From the NCBI RefSeq assembly GCF_900114785.1, contig NZ_FOUG01000003.1, positions 1 to 64,000 on the forward strand: a stretch of DNA of 64,000 nucleotides, in the 5' to 3' direction. Positions 55,640 to 64,000 of the stretch are shown here, piece by piece. Numbering within the stretch: the stretch's first letter is position 1; each line of letters starts with the position of its first letter. The stretch is from Variovorax sp. OV329. Its GTDB lineage: Bacteria > Pseudomonadota > Gammaproteobacteria > Burkholderiales > Burkholderiaceae_C. Below the pieces are notes generated by a model. It searched no databases, was not told where the DNA came from, and saw nothing but the letters and a program-made list of their open reading frames with translations. A program made the translations under genes and the position numbers.

Positions 55640-56641
55640 TCACTCGCCCTTGATGTTGCCGCGCTGGACCACGCGTTCCCAGCGCTTCGAGTCCTCGGCA
55701 ATCAGCCGGCCGAATTCGGCACTGCCGCCGCAGGTGGACTGCGCGCCGGCAGCCTGCAGCCGCGCACGCGTCTCGGGCAGGCGGCAGATGGCGAGGACCT
55801 CCGCGCCCAGCCGCTCCAGGATCGAGGACGGAACCTTGGCAGGCGCCATCAGGCCCACCCACACCGGGACGGCGAGCCCGGACAGGCCCATGGCCTGCTG
55901 CACCGTCGGCACGCCGGGCAGGGTGGAGATGGGCGCGGCCGTGAAGGTGGCGAGCACGCGCGCCTTGCCGCCCTCGACCATGGGCTCGATCGAGGCCGCG
56001 CTGGTGACGATGGAGGCGACCTGCCCGCCCAGGAGGTCGACCGTCGCGGGTGAAGCGCCGCGGTAGGGCACGTGCGTCAGCTTCACGCCGGCCGCCTGCG
56101 CGAACAGCTCGCCGGTCAGGTGCGAGACGGTGCCGTTGCCGGTCGATGCGTAGGAGACCTGGCCCGGCTGTGCGCTCGCGGCCTTCACCAGGTCCGGCAG
56201 CGTGCGGTAGCTGCTGTCGCTGCGCACGGCCAGCACCATGGGCGTGTCGGCTACCAACGCGATCGGCGCGAAGTCCTGCTGAACCTTGTAGGGGAGCTTG
56301 GCCAGCAGCTGCGGGGCGATCGAAATGGCGCCGCCCGTTGCCAGCAGCAGCGTGCCGCCGTCCGCGGGTGCCTTGGCGACGGCGTCCGCGGCGATCACGC
56401 CGCCGGCACCGGCCTTGTTGTCCACCACGACCGGCGTGCCCAGGCGGCTTGCGAGTTGCGATGCCAGGTAGCGGCCGATGACGTCCTGCGCGCCGCCCGG
56501 CGCGAAGGGCACCACCAGCTTGATAGTCTTGGGCAGCTCCTGCGCGGCCGCGGCCGCGCCAGACATCAGGGCCGGGGCGACGAGGCCCAGGACGAGGGCG
56601 CAGCGGGCAAGTCGGCGGGGAAGGGCGGGAAAGCGATCCAT
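55640..56641 (-). CDS. Bug-family (tripartite tricarboxylate) solute-binding protein
   Basis: This is 333 residues with signal peptide CALVLGLVAPALMSGAAAAAQ. KTIKLVVPFAPGGAQDVIGRYLASQL and VSYASTGNGTVSHLTGELF are the family motifs. These receptors are very numerous in Burkholderiales and often orphan, as here (no TctA/TctB). The next gene, an opine-dehydrogenase-like enzyme, suggests that the ligand may be an amino-acid derivative. Confidence 0.85.
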   Translation of the reverse strand: MDRFPALPRRLARCALVLGLVAPALMSGAAAAAQELPKTIKLVVPFAPGGAQDVIGRYLASQLASRLGTPVVVDNKAGAGGVIAADAVAKAPADGGTLLLATGGAISIAPQLLAKLPYKVQQDFAPIALVADTPMVLAVRSDSSYRTLPDLVKAASAQPGQVSYASTGNGTVSHLTGELFAQAAGVKLTHVPYRGASPATVDLLGGQVASIVTSAASIEPMVEGGKARVLATFTAAPISTLPGVPTVQQAMGLSGLAVPVWVGLMAPAKVPSSILERLGAEVLAICRLPETRARLQAAGAQSTCGGSAEFGRLIAEDSKRWERVVQRGNIKGE

Positions 56642-56794
56642 GGACGGCGCGGGTTGGTTGCGGACGAACCCAGTGTTCACCGCCCCGCCATCGCGAGCTA
56701 GGCCGAAAACCGGATGACAGCTATCCACGAAAAACCCAAGCGCGATCTCGGTGGCCGGCGCGCGTCGCCCGAAGTCCTGCGCAACGCCCCTGGT

Positions 56795-57064
56795 TCAGCC
56801 GCGTGACAGCTGCCAGGCCGCGATGCCCGCCACGATGGCCGGCACCAGGAAGTTGGCGAAGAAGATGGGCAACTCTTCCTTCGCGCTGTAGCCCGCGTGC
56901 GCCACGCCCACCCACATGTTCACGCCAGCCATCACCAGCCAGGCCGGCAGGAAGGCCTTGGCACCCATCGCCATGCCGGCGGCGCTGGCGCCCCAGAGCC
57001 AGCCGAAGAGCACGAACACCCCGAGCAGCACCACGCCACCCACCATCACCAGAACGATGTGCAT
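56795..57064 (-). CDS. Small integral membrane protein
   Basis: This is an 89-residue protein with three hydrophobic segments (IVLVMVGGVVLLGVFVLFGWLWG; FLPAWLVMAGVNMWVGVAHAG; LPIFFANFLVPAIVAGIAAW). GGAGGT precedes the ATG well. No family is named. It lies between ruvC and the Bug gene in the same direction. I see no enzyme motif. Confidence 0.7.
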   Translation of the reverse strand: MHIVLVMVGGVVLLGVFVLFGWLWGASAAGMAMGAKAFLPAWLVMAGVNMWVGVAHAGYSAKEELPIFFANFLVPAIVAGIAAWQLSRG

Positions 57065-57098
57065 CGCTTCTACCTCCTTGATGTGCGCGAGCGCGCGC

Positions 57099-57641
57099 TC
57101 AGCGCGTGCGCCCCTGCCGGTATGCGGCCCCCGCGCCCTTCTTCACGGCATCGCCCAGGCGCGAAAGCGAGTGTCCGACGTGGGCATGCGTGATGGCGAT
57201 GCCCAGCGCATCCGCCGCATCGGCACCCGGCAGGCCGGGCAGCTGCAGCAGGCGCTTGACCATCTCCTGCACCTGGGCCTTGGCCGCGTTGCCGTGGCCG
57301 GCCACGGCCTGCTTCATCTGCAGCGCGGTGTACTCGGCCACCTCCAGGCGGTTGGTCACCAGCGCCGTCAGGCAGGCCCCGCGGGCCTGGCCCAGCATCA
57401 GCGTCGACTGCGGGTTGACGTTGACGAAGATGATCTCGACCGCGGCCGCGTCGGGCTGGTAGCGCTGGCTGATCTCGCCGATGCCGTCGAAAAGCACCTT
57501 CAGCCGCAGCGCCAGCGGCTCGCCCACCATGTGCCTGGTGCTGATGGTCCCGCTGGCCACGTAGGCCAGTTGCTGCCCATGCGCATCCACCACGCCGAAG
57601 CCGGTGGTCTGCAGGCCGGGGTCGATGCCGAGGATGCGCAT
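57099..57641 (-). CDS. ruvC: Holliday junction resolvase RuvC
   Basis: This is a 180-residue endonuclease. The catalytic acids are in [30 protein letters not shown] and the late [13 protein letters not shown]. It cuts recombination junctions together with RuvAB. The 17-base gap from the CdsA-like gene suggests co-transcription. Confidence 0.94.
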   Translation of the reverse strand: MRILGIDPGLQTTGFGVVDAHGQQLAYVASGTISTRHMVGEPLALRLKVLFDGIGEISQRYQPDAAAVEIIFVNVNPQSTLMLGQARGACLTALVTNRLEVAEYTALQMKQAVAGHGNAAKAQVQEMVKRLLQLPGLPGADAADALGIAITHAHVGHSLSRLGDAVKKGAGAAYRQGRTR

Positions 57642-57657
57642 GCCGGAAGCTCTTGCC

Positions 57658-58647
57658 CTAGACGCCGAAGTACCAGCGCACCGAATGGAAGAAGATGGGC
57701 GCCGCGAAGCACAGCGCGTCGATGCGGTCCAGCAGGCCGTTGGCGCCGGTCACGCCCACGCCGCGCGGGCCCCAGTTGGGAATGCCGCGGTCGCGCTTGA
57801 GCGCCTTCATCACCAGGTGCCCCATGGAGCCGGCCACGCAGGCGATCAGCGCCATGGCCATCGACTGCCCGAACTTGAAGGGCGTGATGAAGGAGAACAG
57901 GCCGCCCAGCACCACCGCCGGCGCCAGGCCGATGCCCCAGCTGGCCCAGTTGAAGCTGCGGCTCACGTTGGGCGCGAAGGGCGTGCGCTCCAGGCGGCGG
58001 GCGAGCAGGTGCTGCACCAGCATGCAGGTCTGCACCACGCCCACCAGGAAGAAGACCAGGAAGGCGCTCTTGCCGCCGTAGCCCGGAAACTCCAGCAGCA
58101 GCAGCGCCGGCACGTGGCTCAGGCCGTAGACGCAGACCATGATGCCCCACTGCAGCTTGGCGTTGCGCTCCAGGAAGTGGCTGGGGTCGTCGGCCAGCGC
58201 GCTGGCCACCGGGATGGCCAGGAAAACGTAGACCGGGATGAACACGGTGAAGAGGTCGAACTTGGCCGTGGCCACCAGCCAGAACTGGATGGGCAGCACC
58301 ACGAAGAAGGCCAGGATCAGGCTGCGGTGGTCGCCGCGCCGCGTCGGCGAAAGCGTGATGAACTCGCGCAGCGCGAAGAAGGACAGCATCGCGAACAGGA
58401 AAGTGGCCACCTTCTCGCCCAGCGCCCAGCCGATCCAGAACACCACCACCATGAACCAGCTGGTGCGCAGCAGGCCGCGCCAGTGGTCGAGCTCGCGCTG
58501 CCACTGCTCGTCGTGCACCGGATGGCGCTTCTCGCGCATCGAGAGCAGCAAGGTGGTGACGCTCACCAGCGTGAGCACGCCGAAGACGAAGAGAAAGAGC
58601 GCCGCGACCTGCTGGGTCGGCGTGAGCTGGCGAAGGAACTGGTTCAT
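57658..58647 (-). CDS. CdsA-like phosphatidate cytidylyltransferase, divergent
   Basis: This is a 329-residue polytopic membrane protein with about eight segments. The C-terminal signature aligns to CTP_transf_1 ([21 protein letters not shown], then [16 protein letters not shown]), but His replaces the Asp of the usual GDL and Asn the Asp of KDxG. It may be an active CDP-diacylglycerol synthase variant or a paralogue. The next gene is an acyltransferase, so a phospholipid role fits. Confidence 0.7.
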   Translation of the reverse strand: MNQFLRQLTPTQQVAALFLFVFGVLTLVSVTTLLLSMREKRHPVHDEQWQRELDHWRGLLRTSWFMVVVFWIGWALGEKVATFLFAMLSFFALREFITLSPTRRGDHRSLILAFFVVLPIQFWLVATAKFDLFTVFIPVYVFLAIPVASALADDPSHFLERNAKLQWGIMVCVYGLSHVPALLLLEFPGYGGKSAFLVFFLVGVVQTCMLVQHLLARRLERTPFAPNVSRSFNWASWGIGLAPAVVLGGLFSFITPFKFGQSMAMALIACVAGSMGHLVMKALKRDRGIPNWGPRGVGVTGANGLLDRIDALCFAAPIFFHSVRWYFGV

Positions 58648-58651
58648 GCGG

Positions 58652-59512
58652 CTACACGTCCCGCAGGGCGATCACGGCTTCGCGGGCGCGGTCGAGGAAG
58701 GGGCGGCGCTCCTCGCCTTCCTCCACCTTGATCGGCTCGCCGAAGGTCACCGAGCACAGGATGGGCACCGGCACGACCTCGCCCTTGGGCATGACCCGCT
58801 GCACGTTGTCGATCCAGGCGGGCACCAGCACCACGTCGGGGAACATCTGGGCCAGGGTGTACAGGCCCGACTTGAACTTCTGCGGCACGCCGGTGTGGCC
58901 GCGCGTGCCTTCGGGGAAGATGATGATCGAGTCGCCGCTTTGCAGGGCTTCGATGAGGGGCTGCAGCGGCAGCAGGGCCTCGGGCGTGCCGGGCGTGAGC
59001 TGCTCCGGCGCGGGCTCGGGTTGGGGCACCGGCTCGGCGCCTGCCGCGTCCAGCGCAAGCTGCCCTTGCATCGATTCGGCGGTGTCGAACGCCGATGGCC
59101 CGGGAGAGGGTGGCGGCTCGGCCGCATCGAAGGACGGCTCCACGCGCTCCCGTGGCGCCTGCGCCTGCGGCTGCCGGGGCGGCGTCGCCGGCGGCGACGG
59201 CGGCACCAGGTCGGCCGGCAGCGGCGCGCTGCCGCCGCGCTCCACGTAGATGGCGTTGAACACCTCGGTGGTGATCCAGCGCTTGAGCGGCGAATTGGTC
59301 CAGTAGTCGCGCGCCGCGATCGGTCGGGTAATGGAGCGCAACTCTTCCGGCAACGCGGCCCAGATCATCACCAGGTCGATGTGGCTCTGGTGGTTGGCGA
59401 AGTAGATGCGTTGTTCCGCCTTGGGCGGGCAGCCCCACCATCGGGCCTGGGCGCCCGTGAGCAGCCGGACCACGGCCAGCAGCGTCCATCCGGTCAACTT
59501 GGCAAGCAGCAT
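58652..59512 (-). CDS. 1-acyl-glycerol-3-phosphate acyltransferase (PlsC-like) with Pro-rich insert
   Basis: This is a 286-residue acyltransferase. The catalytic NHQSHID (N40 to D46) and the FPEGTR motif (about 199-204) are present. Between them lies a Pro/Ala/Glu-rich insert of about 85 residues (about 95-180). An N-terminal membrane segment is likely (LLAKLTGWTLLAVVRLLTG). It works beside a CdsA-like enzyme in phospholipid synthesis or remodelling. Insert role unknown. Confidence 0.8.
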   Translation of the reverse strand: MLLAKLTGWTLLAVVRLLTGAQARWWGCPPKAEQRIYFANHQSHIDLVMIWAALPEELRSITRPIAARDYWTNSPLKRWITTEVFNAIYVERGGSAPLPADLVPPSPPATPPRQPQAQAPRERVEPSFDAAEPPPSPGPSAFDTAESMQGQLALDAAGAEPVPQPEPAPEQLTPGTPEALLPLQPLIEALQSGDSIIIFPEGTRGHTGVPQKFKSGLYTLAQMFPDVVLVPAWIDNVQRVMPKGEVVPVPILCSVTFGEPIKVEEGEERRPFLDRAREAVIALRDV

Positions 59513-59533
59513 GGCGGCGATGATACGGGCCGC

Positions 59534-60283
59534 TCAGGGAAGTTCTGCTGCGGACATTCGCGCAACGATGGTGGATGTGCGGCTGGCCAGGTAGCCTGAG
59601 CCCTGCCGGTCCTCGAAGAACTTGGGGCTGGGCAGCATCACCGCCAGGCGCGCCGCCTCATAGGCCGTGAGGCGCGCGGCCGGCTTCCTGAAGTAATGCT
59701 GCGCGGCGGCCTCGGCGCCGAAGATGCCTTCGCCCCATTCGACGTTGTTGAGGTAGATCTCCAGGATGCGACGCTTGCTCAGCAACAGCTCCAGCGTGGT
59801 CGCCAGCATCAGCTCCTGGCCCTTGCGCAACAGCGTGCGCTCGCCCGAGAGGAAGAGGTTCTTCGCCAGCTGCTGCGTGATGGTGGAGCCGCCGCGCAGC
59901 TTGGGCGGGCGCACCGTCTTGCCGCTGCGCGCGGCCTGCGCGGCGCGGCGCGCGGCGATCTCCTCGGCGCGTTCGTTGCGTTTGCGTGCGGCCTCGATGG
60001 CATCCCACTCCACGCCGTTGTGGTGGATGAATTCACCGTCCTCGCTGGCGATCACCGCGCGCTTGAGGTTGTCGGAGATCTGCGAGTAGGGCACCCAGCG
60101 GTGCGACCACTCCTTGTTGCCGTTGGCGCGGCCCCGGCTGGCGATCTGCCAGGCCTCGGAGCGCTGGAAGGCGGTGGACTGCGGATCGACCACTGCCATG
60201 GCGGCGATGCGCACGATGAAGAAAAGCTGCAGGGCCAGCCCCGCGAGCAGCAGGCACGCCACCAGTCGAAGAAGGGCGCGCAT
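59534..60283 (-). CDS. mtgA: Monofunctional peptidoglycan glycosyltransferase MtgA
   Basis: This is a 249-residue GT51 enzyme. A membrane anchor (LVACLLLAGLALQLFFIVRIAAMAV) precedes the catalytic motif EDGEFIHHNGVEWDAI (Glu) and RGGSTITQQLAKNLFLSGERTLLRKGQELMLA. It polymerises lipid II without transpeptidation. The gene follows aroE after three bases. Confidence 0.93.
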   Translation of the reverse strand: MRALLRLVACLLLAGLALQLFFIVRIAAMAVVDPQSTAFQRSEAWQIASRGRANGNKEWSHRWVPYSQISDNLKRAVIASEDGEFIHHNGVEWDAIEAARKRNERAEEIAARRAAQAARSGKTVRPPKLRGGSTITQQLAKNLFLSGERTLLRKGQELMLATTLELLLSKRRILEIYLNNVEWGEGIFGAEAAAQHYFRKPAARLTAYEAARLAVMLPSPKFFEDRQGSGYLASRTSTIVARMSAAELP

Positions 60284-60286
60284 CGC

Positions 60287-61123
60287 TCAGCCGAGGATGG
60301 CGCGCAACTCGGCCAGCACCTGGGCCGAGGGCGGTCGCACGCCGCGCCAGATATGGAAGGCCTCGGCCGCCTGCTCCACCAGCATGCCCAGGCCGTCGCG
60401 CGGCGTGGCGCCGTGCTGACGCGCCCATGCGAGGAAACCCGCCGCGGCGGGGCCATACATCATGTCCACCGCCAGGGCGCCTGGCTTGAGCACGCTGGCC
60501 GCCACCGGCACCTCGGCACCGGCCAGGCTGGAGGCGCTGGCGTTGACCACCACATCGAAGCTGCCCGTCACCTCCTTCAGTGACCGGGCCTCGACGTCTG
60601 CGTGATGCGGCAATGCCACCGCCGCGTGCCGCTGCACCAGCGTGATGGCCTTGGCCAGCGTCCGGTTGGCCACCACCACGCGGTGCGCGCCGGATTCCAG
60701 CAGCGGTCCCAGCACGCCGGCCGAGGCGCCGCCGGCGCCGATCAGCAGCACCTCGGCGCCTTCCAGCGAGACGCCGGCGTTGCGCGTGATGTCGTTGACC
60801 AGGCCCACGCCGTCGGTGTTGTCGCCGTGGATGCCGTCTTCACGAAAGCTCAGGCAGTTGACGGCCTGCGCCAGCTTGGCCCGTTCGCTGAGGTGGTCGG
60901 CCGCCTCGGCCGCGTCGAACTTGAAGGGCACGGTGATGTTGCAGCCGCGCGCGGTGCCCGAAGGCTCGGCGCGGAAAGCGGCCAGGCCCTGGGCGAACTC
61001 GCCCAGCGGGACCAGGCGCCGGCCGTAGTCCAGCTGCTGGTCGCACAGTTCGGCAAAGCGGGCGTGGATCCAGGGCGAGCGGCTGTGCTCGACCGGGTTG
61101 CCCATCACGCAATAGAGGTCCAT
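60287..61123 (-). CDS. aroE: Shikimate dehydrogenase
   Basis: This is a 278-residue NADPH enzyme of the aromatic pathway. YCVMGNPVEHSRSPWIHARF is the shikimate-binding start, GCNITVPFKFDA holds the catalytic lysine region, and LLIGAGGASAGVL is the nucleotide loop. GGAG precedes the ATG. It forms a run with a TonB-like gene and RNase gene upstream. Confidence 0.94.
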   Translation of the reverse strand: MDLYCVMGNPVEHSRSPWIHARFAELCDQQLDYGRRLVPLGEFAQGLAAFRAEPSGTARGCNITVPFKFDAAEAADHLSERAKLAQAVNCLSFREDGIHGDNTDGVGLVNDITRNAGVSLEGAEVLLIGAGGASAGVLGPLLESGAHRVVVANRTLAKAITLVQRHAAVALPHHADVEARSLKEVTGSFDVVVNASASSLAGAEVPVAASVLKPGALAVDMMYGPAAAGFLAWARQHGATPRDGLGMLVEQAAEAFHIWRGVRPPSAQVLAELRAILG

Positions 61124-61150
61124 GGCCTCTGCTCCCTCGATGTTGGTGCG

Positions 61151-62026
61151 CTATCTGGCGGCGGCTGCCGCCGCGCCGGTGGACACCTGGGTCTCCAGCG
61201 TCTCGTCGCGCGTGAACTTGAAGCGCGAGGGCAGCACGATCTGGTCGGTCTGGCGGCGCATGGCGTCGGAGAACTTGCCGAAGTTGCCGATGCTCCGCAC
61301 GATGGCCTGGGCGCGCCGGTCCAGCAACTGGTTGCCCGAACTTTCCACCACCTCGGTGCCCAGCACGCTGCCGTCGAAGTTCACCGTGACCAGCATGGTG
61401 AGCTCGCCATAGAGCTTCTTGCCGGCGGCGGTGGGGAAGTTCTCGGTGCCGCGCGCCTCGATGCGGCGGCGCAGCGCATCGACGTAGACCGCGTAGGCGG
61501 CCTCGCGGGTGGCGGGGCTCACGTAGCGCTTGCGGGGGCGCGCGTTTTCCTCGTTCACGCGGCGTTCGATCTCGGCCAGCAGGTCCACCAGCTGCTTGCG
61601 CTTTTCTTCCTGCGCGGGGTTGTCGTTGGGCGCGCCGGCGTTGCGCGGGTCGGGCAAGGGCATGGTCGCCAGCTGCTGCCGGACCTGTGCCAGCAGCAGC
61701 ATCTGCTGGGCCTGCAAGGCCTCGATCTGGCGCTGCGCGTCGTCCAGCGAGTCGCCCACGGCCGTGAAGGCCGATGGCGGCAGCGGGCTGGTGGCGCGGC
61801 CCTTGTCCAGGTCGCCGCCGCCGGCCAGCGAGGTCTGGGCGATGGCGCGCGCCTTGTCGGGCTTCTCGTTGGTCTTGGCATTGACCAGGATGACTTCCAG
61901 TGCGTTGTCCTCGAACACCCGGTTGAAGGCTTGCGGATCGACGAATCGAACCGCGAGCAGGGCGGCGTGCGCCAGCACCGAGACGGCGAGGGCGATTTGC
62001 AGGGTGTTGAGGTCGCGCAGGTTCAT
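61151..62026 (-). CDS. TonB-like (TonB C-terminal domain) energy-transducer protein
   Basis: This is a 291-residue protein with an N-terminal anchor (LQIALAVSVLAHAALLAV). A coiled-coil stretch (SLDDAQRQIEALQAQQMLLLAQVRQQL) precedes the periplasmic TonB_C fold (AAYAVYVDALRRRIEARG, then GELTMLVTVNFDGSV). ExbB/ExbD are not adjacent. The start overlaps the stop of the RNase gene. Function may be in TonB-dependent transport or envelope organisation. Confidence 0.8.
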   Translation of the reverse strand: MNLRDLNTLQIALAVSVLAHAALLAVRFVDPQAFNRVFEDNALEVILVNAKTNEKPDKARAIAQTSLAGGGDLDKGRATSPLPPSAFTAVGDSLDDAQRQIEALQAQQMLLLAQVRQQLATMPLPDPRNAGAPNDNPAQEEKRKQLVDLLAEIERRVNEENARPRKRYVSPATREAAYAVYVDALRRRIEARGTENFPTAAGKKLYGELTMLVTVNFDGSVLGTEVVESSGNQLLDRRAQAIVRSIGNFGKFSDAMRRQTDQIVLPSRFKFTRDETLETQVSTGAAAAAAR

Positions 62027-64000
62027 GCGGTAGCCGTGGGGGCAGGGGTGTTGGGTTCGGCGCCCTCGGCATCGTCGAGGTCGACCGCGATGGCGAGCGG
62101 CCCGGCGACTTCCTCGTCCTCGCCGCCTTCATCTTCCGGGGCTGCTTCGCCAGGCACGTCGAGGCGCTCGATCACGCTGCCATGCACGTCCAGCGAGATC
62201 TCGTCGATGTCGGTGAGGCGCGCGCGCACCCGGGCACCGCGTGGCAGCCCTTGCGTGCCGGTGAGGCCGAAGACCAGCGGCAGGTTGTCGGCGCGGGCCA
62301 GGGCGCCGTTGGGCATGTCCTTGATGAGCGTGGCCTCGACCTCGCTGATGCCTTCCTGCTCCAGGTACTTGAGCGTCCAGAAGCGCTCCATGGCGCCCTG
62401 GTAGCCGTTGTAGGTGCTGTAGGCAGCATCGAAGCCCGAGAGGATGGAGAACAGGTCGGCGTCCTTGGGCTTGAAGGGCGCGGCCAGCGCGGCGGTCTTG
62501 CCGTGCCGGGCCGCGGCGATGATCTGCCACTGGTTGACCAGGTCGGTGTAGCGGCGCAGCGGCGAGGTGCTCCAGGCGTAGCTCTTCACACCCAGGCCCG
62601 CGTGCGGCAGCGACCGGGTGCCCATGCGCACCTTCACGCCCGGCGCCAGGCTGGCCTGGCTGCGGTAGAGCGCGGGCACGCCCAGCTCGCCCAGCCAGCC
62701 GCCCCAGCTGCTGTTGGCCAGGATCATGGCCTCGGCCACGATCAGGTCCAGCGGCGCGCCGCGCGAGCGCGTGCCGATCTGCACCTGTTCATTGCCCTGG
62801 GGCTCGCCTTCGTTGCCGACCAGGCGGAAGGTGTAGTCGGGCCGGTTGAAGCTCTCAGGCTTGCCGCGCGCCACTTCGCGCTGCGCCTTCAGGTGCCTGG
62901 CAATGCGGAAGAGAAAGGACAGCGGCTCGCGCAGGCCGGCCGCCGGTTGCGGCACGTCGCCCACGGGCACGGCGGGGTCTTCCAGCCAGGCCTGGGTGAT
63001 GAAGGCGTCGAGCTTGTCGTGGCGCAGGTTGGCGGTGATCGGCACGCGCTCCAGCCGCGTTTCGGTGCCCTGCAGCTCGAGCGTGGCCTCGTCGAAGCGC
63101 GCATAGAGCGACACGGCCGGGCAGTCGCGGCCTTCTTCCAGCGTGTAGGCGGCCACCACCTCGTCGGGCAGCATGGTGATCTTGTGGCCCGGCATGTAGA
63201 CGGTGGACATGCGCGCACGCGCCACCTGGTCGATGGCGCCGCCGGGCGCCAGCGCCAGGCCCGGGGCGGCAATGTGCACGCCCACCGTGACCATGCCGGT
63301 GCCCAGGCCCTGCACCGACAGGGCATCGTCGATCTCGGTGGTGTGCGAGTCGTCGATGGAGAAGGCCTGCACCGCCGCCAGCGGCAGCTCGTCCTCGATG
63401 GCCGGCGCCGAGAGCGCCGGAAAGGCCGTGCCCTTGGGGAAGTTCTCGAAGAGGAAGCGCTTCCAGTGGAACTGGTAGGGCGAGTCGATGGCGCCGGCCG
63501 ATTCCAGCAGCGCCAGCGGCGCCTTCTGCGTGGCGCGCGAAGCCTCGACCACGGCCTTGTATTCGGGTGCGTTCTTGTCGGGCTTGAAAAGGATCTTGTA
63601 GAGCTGCTCGCGCACCGGCGCCGGGCAGGTACCCGCCGCCAGCTCGCCGGCCCATTCGGCGATCTGCGCCTGGACCTGCTTCTTCTTCTCGATGCCCGCC
63701 AGGGCCTGCTGCACGATCTCGGCCGGCGCCTTCTTGAAGCGGCCCTTGCCGGCGCGGCGGAAATAGTGGGGCGCGTCGAACAGGCCCAGCAGCGCCGCGG
63801 CCTGCTGTACCAGCGTGGGCTGAGTACTGAAGTAGTCAGAGGCTAGGTCGGCAAAGCCGAACTCGCCCTCGGGCGCGAATTCCCAGGCCAGGTCCAGGTC
63901 CATGCCGGCGGCCATCTCGCGGGCCTCGGCCAGCAGTTGCGCGGGGGTGGGCTTGTCGAAGCGCAGCACGATGTTGGCCGCCTTCACCTTGACACGCTTG
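62023..64000 (-). CDS. RNase II/R-family exoribonuclease, 5' end outside window
   Basis: The gene is incomplete: the frame is open past the right edge. An apparent start at GTG 63987 is inside the conserved N-terminus (KRVKVKAANIVLRFD), so the true start lies beyond 64000. Present are the RNB catalytic region (TTEIDDALSVQG with acidic metal ligands), YMPGHKITMLPDEV and a closing region of about 60 residues. The product is a 3'-5' exoribonuclease, likely cytosolic. It is followed by TonB-like and aroE genes. Confidence 0.85.
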   Translation of the reverse strand, partial: KRVKVKAANIVLRFDKPTPAQLLAEAREMAAGMDLDLAWEFAPEGEFGFADLASDYFSTQPTLVQQAAALLGLFDAPHYFRRAGKGRFKKAPAEIVQQALAGIEKKKQVQAQIAEWAGELAAGTCPAPVREQLYKILFKPDKNAPEYKAVVEASRATQKAPLALLESAGAIDSPYQFHWKRFLFENFPKGTAFPALSAPAIEDELPLAAVQAFSIDDSHTTEIDDALSVQGLGTGMVTVGVHIAAPGLALAPGGAIDQVARARMSTVYMPGHKITMLPDEVVAAYTLEEGRDCPAVSLYARFDEATLELQGTETRLERVPITANLRHDKLDAFITQAWLEDPAVPVGDVPQPAAGLREPLSFLFRIARHLKAQREVARGKPESFNRPDYTFRLVGNEGEPQGNEQVQIGTRSRGAPLDLIVAEAMILANSSWGGWLGELGVPALYRSQASLAPGVKVRMGTRSLPHAGLGVKSYAWSTSPLRRYTDLVNQWQIIAAARHGKTAALAAPFKPKDADLFSILSGFDAAYSTYNGYQGAMERFWTLKYLEQEGISEVEATLIKDMPNGALARADNLPLVFGLTGTQGLPRGARVRARLTDIDEISLDVHGSVIERLDVPGEAAPEDEGGEDEEVAGPLAIAVDLDDAEGAEPNTPAPTATA

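Noticed and set aside
63900..63987. GTG at 63987 as the start of the exoribonuclease
   Set aside because: The frame stays open to the window edge and the residues before it (KRVKV) look like part of the normal N-terminal domain, so the gene is called incomplete.

Overview
The window reads as chromosome of a high-GC betaproteobacterium, most likely order Burkholderiales and probably family Comamonadaceae (Variovorax/Ramlibacter/Acidovorax-like). The grounds are the complete mraZ-to-lpxC division and cell-wall cluster, a DksA and an STAS-type protein upstream of hslVU, a Bug-family solute-binding protein, a MurD with a long acidic linker, and GC-rich intergenic hairpins of a kind I associate with that family. 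The identification rests on gene content and recalled protein resemblance, not on a search.

Layout. 1-3650 is an accessory island of less GC-rich, atypical sequence. It holds an AlbA_2 (Schlafen-type) protein and a nucleotidyltransferase-like protein on the minus strand. Divergent from them is a HEPN-type protein with an LprI-like C-terminus, whose start codon runs directly into an 8-bp tandem repeat, plus a small overlapping ORF. 3895-10801 is housekeeping or conserved: a ProQ-like RNA chaperone, a VUT transporter, an FAD-dependent oxidoreductase, cysteine synthase, an M48 peptidase and a DUF898 protein. The RNase P RNA gene (rnpB) lies at about 10911-11240. 11295-16694 (minus) holds a serine beta-lactamase-like protein and a four-gene operon led by an exported TPR-CHAT caspase-like protein. 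16927-19781 (plus) is a sugar ABC importer with a single-domain ATPase and a readable sigma70 promoter. 19809-23658 holds an RluF-like pseudouridine synthase, a Nudix/metallo-beta-lactamase fusion and a divergent VOC/TetR pair with two matching operators. 23696-28100 is dapF, a DUF484 gene, a DUF218 gene, xerC and rlmI, tightly packed. 28340-34081 carries a COG0523 GTPase, dksA, an STAS-like protein and hslVU, closed by a strong intrinsic terminator.

34464-53382 is the dcw cluster: mraZ, rsmH, ftsL, ftsI, murE, murF, mraY, murD, ftsW, murG, murC, ddlB, ftsQ, ftsA, ftsZ, lpxC. It makes lipid II, flips and polymerises it at the septum, and builds the Z ring. Many junctions are 4-bp ATGA/GTGA overlaps, suggesting translational coupling. 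A phased three-copy repeat before mraZ looks like the MraZ operator. 53571-56641 (minus) is a LysR regulator, an opine-dehydrogenase-like enzyme and a Bug receptor. 56795-64000 (minus) is a small membrane protein, ruvC, a CdsA-like enzyme, a PlsC-like acyltransferase, mtgA, aroE, a TonB-like protein and an RNase II/R-type exoribonuclease whose 5' end lies beyond the window.

The most unusual features are the HEPN/nucleotidyltransferase/AlbA_2 island with its repeat, the exported CHAT operon, two large related palindromes that begin exactly at the rlmI and ftsZ stop codons, a palindrome centred on the hslV start codon, and a structured dksA leader. No tRNA, complete insertion sequence or CRISPR array was seen. 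Starts were chosen from Shine-Dalgarno sequences, overlaps and family length; they are predictions.
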